From Magnolia sinica (taxonomy: Eukaryota > Streptophyta > Magnoliopsida > Magnoliales > Magnoliaceae): DNA of 64,000 nucleotides. The first letter of the stretch is position 1. Each line of letters begins with the position of its first letter. The stretch lies in contig NC_080574.1 in the NCBI RefSeq assembly GCF_029962835.1, positions 23,100,001 through 23,164,000 of the forward strand. The letters are read 5' to 3'. The notes under the pieces are model-generated. The model saw nothing but the letters and a program-made list of their open reading frames with translations. It had not been told where the DNA came from and ran no database searches. A program made the translations under genes and the position numbers. Positions 58,101-64,000 of this stretch are shown piece by piece.

Positions 58101-60775
58101 GGAGAGGAAAGAGGATTGTAATCAATTTAATGGTCCTGATGATCAGGACCCACACAAAGAACCCCTCAAAGTACACAGAAAAAGCTTTAGTGAACCTGAG
58201 GGCATGGTGCGAAGAATGTTAGATCCGTGTGATGGCTCTTTGGTTCCAGATGAAAGCTTCCGAACGGCAACTGCAGCTATCTTCTCCACAGAAGGAAATA
58301 ATGAAGTATGCAGCACAGAGGAGAAAAGTCAGGAAATTCCAATGCAAATGATACGCTCGGCCATTGATGAGCAGAGGCTGGAGAGCGCATGGCTACAAGC
58401 TGCAGAAAAAAGCACACCTGGATCAGTTAGTCGGTTGAAACCTGAGAGGAATCAAGTACTGCCACAGGATGGCATCTCCCATCAGGAGGAAATGGCATCT
58501 GTGATGGCATTGGCCGTGTCCTCCAAGCATTGGGAGGATGAACTTAACCATGATATTAAGGCCTTGAAAATTAATCAAGGCCAAGACCAAGTGGACCAGA
58601 GCACCAAACGGGCTGATCACTATGCCATGTCTCCAAGCTTATTGCATAGTAACAGCTTTGTGGCCAGTTTCGACAAAGAGAACCTGTGAGTTACTTCTTT
58701 TCATTGATTTATTTTCTTTGCAGAAGCTTTTTTTAAATTGATTATGTGGCAATGTTGCATCTATTTTCTTGTTTTAGCTTGAACCTGGTCTTTCTAAAAC
58801 CATTAGACAAATGGGGTATGCTCGAATGGTACCAGTACTGCCAGATGTGGAGCCCATGTGATGTTTTCAGACCATCCGACCCATCCATCAGATTTGTCAC
58901 CTCAAGAAACACTGAAGGCCTAATACTCATTCAGATCCAGAATGAAGTGGGGCACAACAAAGGAAACAAGCTGGTAGGGAAATCCTACCCTCAAATTTAA
59001 TAGGGGCACACCTGAGTTGTAAAACAGCCTTGTTTTTGGGCTGACCCTTCATCTGGCGAGGATGAAGGGTCTGAATGGATTGGATTCCTATATATAAAAC
59101 ATGGTAGGCCTCCCACTCTAATCAACAGTAGCGTTCCCTCAACATGTTCCATGCATTATGGCGAACCTGAGTTTTGGCTTGGGCTAATTTTTGAGGTCTG
59201 AGGATATTTTGAGGGAAACATCTGATGGATGGGTTGGATTCCATGAACACATCACTGGGCCCCACATCTGGCTAGTACCACTGAGGGGTTACAGTGGTAC
59301 CAGTACCACTGGAGCGTGTCCCTAAACAAATTGTGGGTACTTCCTATTACTTCCCACCCTCACTAAAACCTGCTGATGGACAAGGTCTGGCCCTCATAGG
59401 GTTAAACAGACAAAATCTGGCTCTCTTACGCAAATTTGATTTTTGGAACACCTGTAAGTTTGAGTATCCCATGATTCTGATAATTTTAAATTAATTCGTT
59501 ATACGCTTTTTCAAGTTTTGCTAAGTCCATGCACAGCTCTGCGCCAGACAACCTGGCATGCGTGTGGGACATCTGAGGAATGCATCTGCTGAGTCCGTCA
59601 TTTAGATGCCTGGCTTGGAAATTAGGCCAGTCTGCTCATCAGGCTAGCCACACGAGTATGTTGAATGTTGACCATTGGAAATATTTTTAAAGCAAATTTT
59701 TTTTTTTGGGTACACGTGGTTGACCTTGAACAGCCTGATTTCTTGTTATATTGGCCCTACCTGATGCACGGCCTGGGTATCCCTCACATGTTCCAGGTTG
59801 GAACGAGTGGCTGCCTGTGGGCTTGGTAAAGCTCATGCTTTTCAAGTGTTTACAGCCATGTTTGGAATGTCCACCAAATACAAATGGGAAAATTATATTA
59901 ATGTGAGTGGGGCCATTTTTGTGGAGGGAGCATTGTGGGATGCACCAAATGGCTCCATCCCTCCATCTCAGCAAAATACATTCCATCACTGTCTCATTCT
60001 TGGGCATTATCAAACCAGGCTTAACACTTTGGCAAAGACTGTGTTTTTGGCTCCTGCAGCTTTTTCTCCCAAATGGGCGAAAATGTTATAGTCTTGGACC
60101 CTGTTATTTACATCTGTTTACTGTCTTTCTTCGGCATACTGTACTTCATCTCTTACTCTTTGGGTTGTTTATCTGTAGGGGATATGAATCAGGACCCGGC
60201 TGCAATGGACTTCTTTGTTGGAAAACCACCAAACCATATAAAGGAAAGGTAGGTCATTGAAGTGTGCTTCTCATTCTCACTTTTCCTTCTGCTAGAAGTC
60301 TCATGTAGGTCCTGTTTGACAGGCAGGACAAGAAAGGTAAAGAAACCAAAAATGGAAATTGTAATTATTATTTAATGAGAAGTGTATTTCATTTTTAGGG
60401 GTATGTTCGTTTCGAATAGAAGTCCCTAATTCATTAGACAATAGTCATTTTGAATCCTGTGCTAGAGAACTGCAATGGTAGAAAAGGCTGATGATTCCTT
60501 CTGGAATCCACTGTTCTCTATGCAAATCAAACACATAAGATAACCTCTTGTAAGAGGATGGTTTCTTTTCCTTTTTTTCCCCTGCTTTTCAAACAGGCCC
60601 TTAAGCTAAAATAGACAAGGTGAATCACTGTTTATTTATTTATTTTGTTTTGTTTTGTTTTGTTTATGACCAGGTTAATCAAGGAACCCCCATTCGATCT
60701 CATAAGCCTGGGCGACTTCTATGGTTTGGGCAACGTGGGAAGTCCAAGACAATGGAAAACAGATTCAGAAGATAA
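52134..60775 (+). CDS. STI: STICHEL, DnaX-like AAA+ protein controlling trichome branching
   Basis: Six exons join in phase: 52134-54122, 54813-55032, 56006-56575, 57872-58685, 60179-60248 and 60674-60775 (TAA), giving 1254 aa. Residues 1-425 are a Ser-rich, basic N-terminal region with conserved words (LHLKKELTALRKARFLRDP, SDTLRRKGSSIFCGSQS, LSTNFGELDLEA). The clamp-loader domain follows at about 430-665: YRPRSFDELIGQ, Walker A GPRGTGKT at 469-476, a zinc group C488/C497/C500/C503, a Walker B-like IINECH (N550), and SRC at 592-594. The middle region (VGVVSDEKLLDLLELA, RSTWFTAALLQLGS) and C terminus (GVFIAYIAFG, CNGLLCWKTTKP) match Arabidopsis STI (At2g02480) from memory. STI is a plant paralogue of the bacterial DNA polymerase III gamma/tau family that sets branch number in trichomes and probably acts outside replication. 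A GGGTT-rich element lies in intron 1, a hAT-like element in intron 3, and a foldback element in intron 4. Confidence 0.95.
54340..54645. repeat. CCCGACC/GGGTT-rich repeat in STICHEL intron 1
   Basis: Words such as CAACCTGAACCCATCC and GACCCAACCTGAGGAACCC match the style of the TAGGGCTG hAT-like elements. The ends are unclear. Confidence 0.5.
56780..57286. mobile_element. hAT-like element (TAGGGCTG ends), in STICHEL intron 3
   Basis: It begins TAGGGCTGTCAA and ends with the inverse of TAGGGCTCTCAA (11 of 12 positions). Flanks AATGCAAT and GATCCAAT agree at 6 of 8, an aged 8-bp duplication. The interior is GGGCC-rich at the ends and may contain a smaller insertion. Confidence 0.65.
58820..59325. 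repeat. Foldback element with long arms in STICHEL intron 4
   Basis: The left arm GGTACCAGTACTGCCAGATG and following GTGATGTTTTCAGACC with GACCCATCCATCAGAT pair with the inverse on the right (ATCTGATGGATGGGTTGG, then CACATCTGGCTAGTACC and GGTACCAGTACCACTGGAGC). It is distinct from the GTGGACCAC family. Confidence 0.7.
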
Positions 60776-60875
60776 GCAGGTGGAATTTGGAGATTTGTAT
60801 TATCATATGCACAAGCATCATTCATTCATATGAAATTTTCTGTATATTTTGAAATTGAGCTGTTCATCAAAAGAT

Positions 60876-61363
60876 GCAAGAAGGAACTTGCGAGGCTGTC
60901 ATCTGCTTCTGTTTTTGATAATTTTCAATGCCAATTTTCATGAGATGAAATAAATAAAAATGGAGGAAAGGTGAGATCATCAGTTTTTCCACTGATTTAC
61001 ATTTGGGGACGAGAGAAATCGAAAATTGATTAGTTGAGGTTGGATATGCCATCCGCCTCTTTGGTTTGTGAGGTTTTAAGACTGAGATGAGTCCAGTGTG
61101 ACTCGTGTGACTCACACTCAGGCACTGTTGGACCCTATCTGGCTTAACACCACGAGTCAGCATTGTAAATTGGGGGTGACTCGGCCCGGCTCACCTCATC
61201 AAAGGTACATCTGTGATGGTCCAATGGGAGCTTGGACTCATCCGCCTGCTCCTGCCTTATAGATCGCTGCTTACATTTCGGTGCATCTGTTTGGTTTCCT
61301 TGCTCTCATGGTTTGGATGCATAAATAGTCATGGGATCCTACGACGGATGGGCCATGCATCCA
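60876..61363. other. STICHEL 3' flank
   Basis: The stop at 60773-60775 is followed by the likely 3' untranslated region. No further gene is seen; a GACTCGTGTGACTCACACTC palindrome-rich spot lies near 61100. Confidence 0.4.
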
Positions 61364-61700
61364 AATGGGGCGGATTATGTGTTACCCTGATTGTGGGGCC
61401 ATCCTTTTTTCCATATCAAACTTAAACAGATCCAGATCTCAGGTGGACCATGCCATATAAAACAGTGGTGATTGAATGCCTGCCATTAAAAACGACCTAG
61501 GGCCCACTGTAATGTTTATTTGCCAGCCGACCTGTTGATGAGGCCAAACAGACGTGAATGAAGGGAAAATACAAAAAGATCAGCTTGATCCAAAAATGGC
61601 TGGACAGCGTGGATACACAACATATTCATCAAGGTGGCCCCATATGGTCAGGGAAACACCTAGTAATATGTTATCTGGGTAACACCTAATCCGCTCCCCC
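61364..61700. repeat. Foldback MITE (GTGGACCAC family), copy 6
   Basis: The left end GGGGCGGATTATGTGTTACCC pairs with the right end GGGTAACACCTAATCCGCTCC. The interior shares CAGGTGGACCATGCCATATA and GTGGTGATTGAATGCC with the other copies. Confidence 0.82.
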
Positions 61701-62159
61701 GTCAAAAGCCTACGGTCGGGAATGATGGGAAGATTTTCAAGGCGTGACCTATCTACGATGGGGCCTACTAGATAAACGATATATGTTACTCAAAAACTAG
61801 AATATTTTAAATGGATCTTGTTTGATGATCTGTATCATCTGCCGCTGGAGTGAATAGCCAACAGTGAAAGAACCACATCCTAACCATCCAATCAATAGCC
61901 TATTTGATAAGCAGCACGGTAGAATAATCCCCTTCTCTCAGTCCATTTCTCTGCAAAACATTTACATGTCCTTTGAACGGTGTTCAATTCAACGAGGCAT
62001 CCGTGATTGCTTCCGCTAACCATGATACTAACCAAGCACTGGATACTGACTGGCTAGTGGCCAGAATGTTACTCGGGGAACCGCACTCATCTACAACACC
62101 TGCTTGCGTAAAATACCCTAGTTCTTTAGTTCTTTGGGCCCACTTTTTTAATATGTGAA

Positions 62160-62776
62160 TAGGGCTGAAAGTCGGGCGGGTTGGGTTGGGTTGGGTCGGG
62201 TCGGGTTGGTGCTCAACCTTAGCCCAACCCAAGGTTCCTATACCTCAACCCTAACCCAACCCAACCTTACCTTGGGTCAAGAATTCTCAACCCTAGCCCA
62301 ACCCAAATGAGCTTGGTCGGGTAGATATATGCTAATATTTTCATTATTACATTAGTCTCCTGTATTTTCAATACACCTCTTATTTTTTGTACCTATAATT
62401 TTATTAAAAATATATGTAGTTATTTATCGTAAAAAAGTTTATTTTTCCTAAACAAACAAGCTAAAATATAGGACAATTATGGAAGAGAGAAATCCGGTCG
62501 TATCTTGTTAGCTTGAGTCATCGGAAATGACGTTGACCATTGAAACCCGACGGCATTGGAATTTTTTGTACCTTCAACACAATCAATCGATCGGGTTTAG
62601 GTTTAGGTTGGGTCGGACAACCCGAGACCTCAACACGGGCCCAACCAAAGTTTTATTGGGTTGGTATGTGTATGGCCCAAGCCTGAGACCAAACCCTATT
62701 CATCTTGCCCAAGCCCAACCTAATGTCGGGTTGGTCACTGGTTAGTCGGGTTGAACCCGCCCAACTTTTAGCCCTA
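62160..62776. mobile_element. Non-autonomous hAT-like element (TAGGGCTG ends), copy 2
   Basis: It begins TAGGGCTGAAAGTCGGGCGG and ends with the inverse of TAGGGCTAAAAGTTGGGCGG. Perfect 8-bp duplications TATGTGAA lie at 62152-62159 and 62777-62784. The interior matches 27515-28253 in inverse orientation (for example CTAATGTAATAATGAAAAT). No transposase is present. Confidence 0.87.
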
Positions 62777-62793
62777 TATGTGAAATCTGAACG

Positions 62794-63282
62794 CGGATTG
62801 CGTCCTACATCGGTCCTCACCAGCTAGGAACGGGTAACAGCTTTGAGTAGCCACCGTGATGTATAGGTTTTATGACGCCGTCCATCTATTTTTCTATCAT
62901 TCTATGAGAAAGTACAAAAATTTAGTCAGCTCCAAGGCCCAAGCGGACCACACCACAGGAAGCAGCGGTGATAATGATTCTCACCTTTAAAACTTTTCTA
63001 AGGCCCACGGCGATGTATATTTGCCATCCAACCTATTCCCTTGCGAAGATAAAACACAAATATCAGCTCCATCCATAACTCCTTTGGCTCGCAAGAAGTT
63101 TTAAACGGTAAGAGTTTAATCCCCATTATGTAGTCCGCATCTTTTTCTGATCTGCCTCAGTTTTGGGCTTAAAAAAAATGGACGGACGGTTTAGATAAGA
63201 CCCATACATTACAGTGGCTGCTCAAAGCCCCTGTCCGTCCCAGCTGGAGACAAGCGGGGCCAGGACGCAATCCGCGTCGGCA
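62794..63282. repeat. Foldback MITE (GTGGACCAC family), copy 7
   Basis: The terminal words ACGCGGATTGCGTCC and its exact inverse GGACGCAATCCGCGT lie at the two ends. The core (AAGCGGACCACACCACAGGA, AATATCAGCTCCATCC) matches the family. It lies 575 bp before the NDUFB3 start. Confidence 0.8.
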
Positions 63283-63857
63283 CTGCGCACTTCCGTTGAT
63301 TCGAAAAGACCAAAATGTCCTCACCTAACGAAGCAAGAGACAATTTTCTGTCCTGAGGAGCTGTATGATACGAGACCCGAGTATTTACACATTGCACACG
63401 GGTTTTCAAACGATGACAAGTGGGTCCATTTTCCAGTAATCAAGATCGTCCCTCTGTTGCATCACATGATCGATGGAGTATGCCTCAAAAAAGATTCTAG
63501 AATGGAAGAATCCAGGAGCCAAACTCGAGGCTCTTTTCAGTTGAATGCGGACTGCTATTTGTATTCTTCTTCTTAACCGTCCATCCTTAAGACATCATCG
63601 AAAGGTCAGGTTCTGTAATTTCGAGAAAAAACTTTCAAGCAATGTCCATCGAAGGTGGGAAGCACCAGGTTGATGGCCTGGATTGCCGAGTATGGGCCCC
63701 ACTTGTCAGGAACGAAACCCGCGTCTAGGGACGATGCAGATCGCGCATCCTATGATTTCTCCCGTCTCATAAAAAAGAACTGCATCATCCCAAGACCTCT
63801 CATTTCATCTCCCACCAACCCTAGAAGAAGAAGGAGAAAGTTAAAATCGGAGAAGCG
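63283..63857 (+). promoter_or_regulatory. Upstream region of NDUFB3
   Basis: The intergenic space between the last MITE and the NDUFB3 ATG is about 575 bp. A purine-rich leader AGAAGAAGGAGAAAG lies just before the start. No clear TATA box is seen. Confidence 0.45.
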
Positions 63858-64000
63858 ATGGGGAAGCCGCTGGGACCGACGGGTGAGTTCTTCAAGAGGA
63901 GAGACGAATGGCGGAAGCATCCGATGCTGGGTAACCAGCTGAGGCACGCCACTCCTGGCCTCGGCATCGCTATCGTCGCCTTTGGAATCTACCTCGTCGG
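63858..64000 (+). CDS. NADH dehydrogenase 1 beta subcomplex subunit 3 (B12), N-terminal part
   Basis: The frame reads MGKPLGPTGEFFKRRDEWRK, then HPMLGNQLRHATPGLGIAIV and AFGIYLVG, running off the window. This is the B12/NDUFB3 subunit of mitochondrial complex I, a small single-pass inner-membrane protein of about 70 aa in plants. The visible part has the conserved EFFKRRDEWRKHPML motif and the start of its membrane segment (GLGIAIVAFGIYLVG). From memory it matches Arabidopsis At2g02510 and At1g14450. About two thirds of the protein is in view. Its position after STICHEL repeats the Arabidopsis order. Confidence 0.9.
   Translation, partial: MGKPLGPTGEFFKRRDEWRKHPMLGNQLRHATPGLGIAIVAFGIYLV

Noticed and set aside
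63655-63942. 95-codon plus-strand frame overlapping NDUFB3
   Set aside because: It runs out of frame with the clear NDUFB3 start at 63858.
1-64000. CRISPR array, bacterial operon or organelle insertion
   Set aside because: No evenly spaced direct repeats with unique spacers, no operon-like spacing and no plastid or mitochondrial gene run were seen.

Overview
The window is plant nuclear DNA. Genes have GT-AG introns, proteins belong to plant-specific families (Alfin-like PHD, PPR-DYW, STICHEL), and most of the sequence is old transposon material. Long repeat-filled introns and many copies of one foldback repeat suggest a woody early-diverging angiosperm, perhaps a magnoliid. That placement is inference from repeat style, not a database match.

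Five host genes are supported. (1) The C-terminal two exons of an Alfin-like PHD-finger gene (+, 11533-13719); its N-terminal exons are not visible. (2) An intronless 761-residue PPR-DYW gene (-, 15435-17720). (3) A six-exon organellar class I release-factor-like gene with a GGQ motif (+, 21418-25751; 234 aa). (4) A six-exon STICHEL gene encoding a DnaX-like AAA+ protein of 1254 aa (+, 52134-60775), with a long 5'-leader intron and an upstream ORF. (5) The first 143 coding bases of NDUFB3/B12, a complex I subunit (+, 63858 to the window end). From memory, Arabidopsis has relatives of genes 1, 2, 4 and 5 in two places: At1g14450 (B12), At1g14460 (STICHEL-like), At1g14470 (PPR) and At1g14510 (AL7), and again At2g02470 (AL6), At2g02480 (STI) and At2g02510 (B12). 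This window looks like the single, unduplicated version of that block, stretched by transposons.

Layout. 1-6300: two Ty3/gypsy chromovirus fossils of one family, one inserted in the other. 6440-11160: LINE remains and hAT-like foldback elements. 11533-13719: Alfin-like exons, with a foldback element and an interrupted RTE-LINE tail in their intron. 13720-15430: 3' flank and another LINE fragment. 15435-17720: PPR gene. 18100-20150: a foldback MITE and a 1.5-kb hAT-like element carrying telomere-like repeats. 21418-25751: release factor. 25752-32735: repeats including a 739-bp hAT-like element. 32735-37985: a PIF/Harbinger transposon (transposase and Myb/SANT partner, minus strand) split by a 3-kb solo LTR. 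38000-43342: foldback MITEs, one split by a second solo LTR. 43343-48560: AT-rich gene-poor DNA with a degenerate tandem repeat and a tRNA-like SINE. 48560-60876: STICHEL locus. 60876-63857: hAT and foldback elements, then NDUFB3.

The host genes do not form a pathway. Their linkage is positional, and the clearest unexplained signals are around STICHEL: the repeat-built leader intron, the upstream ORF, and an Asn in place of the usual Walker B Asp.
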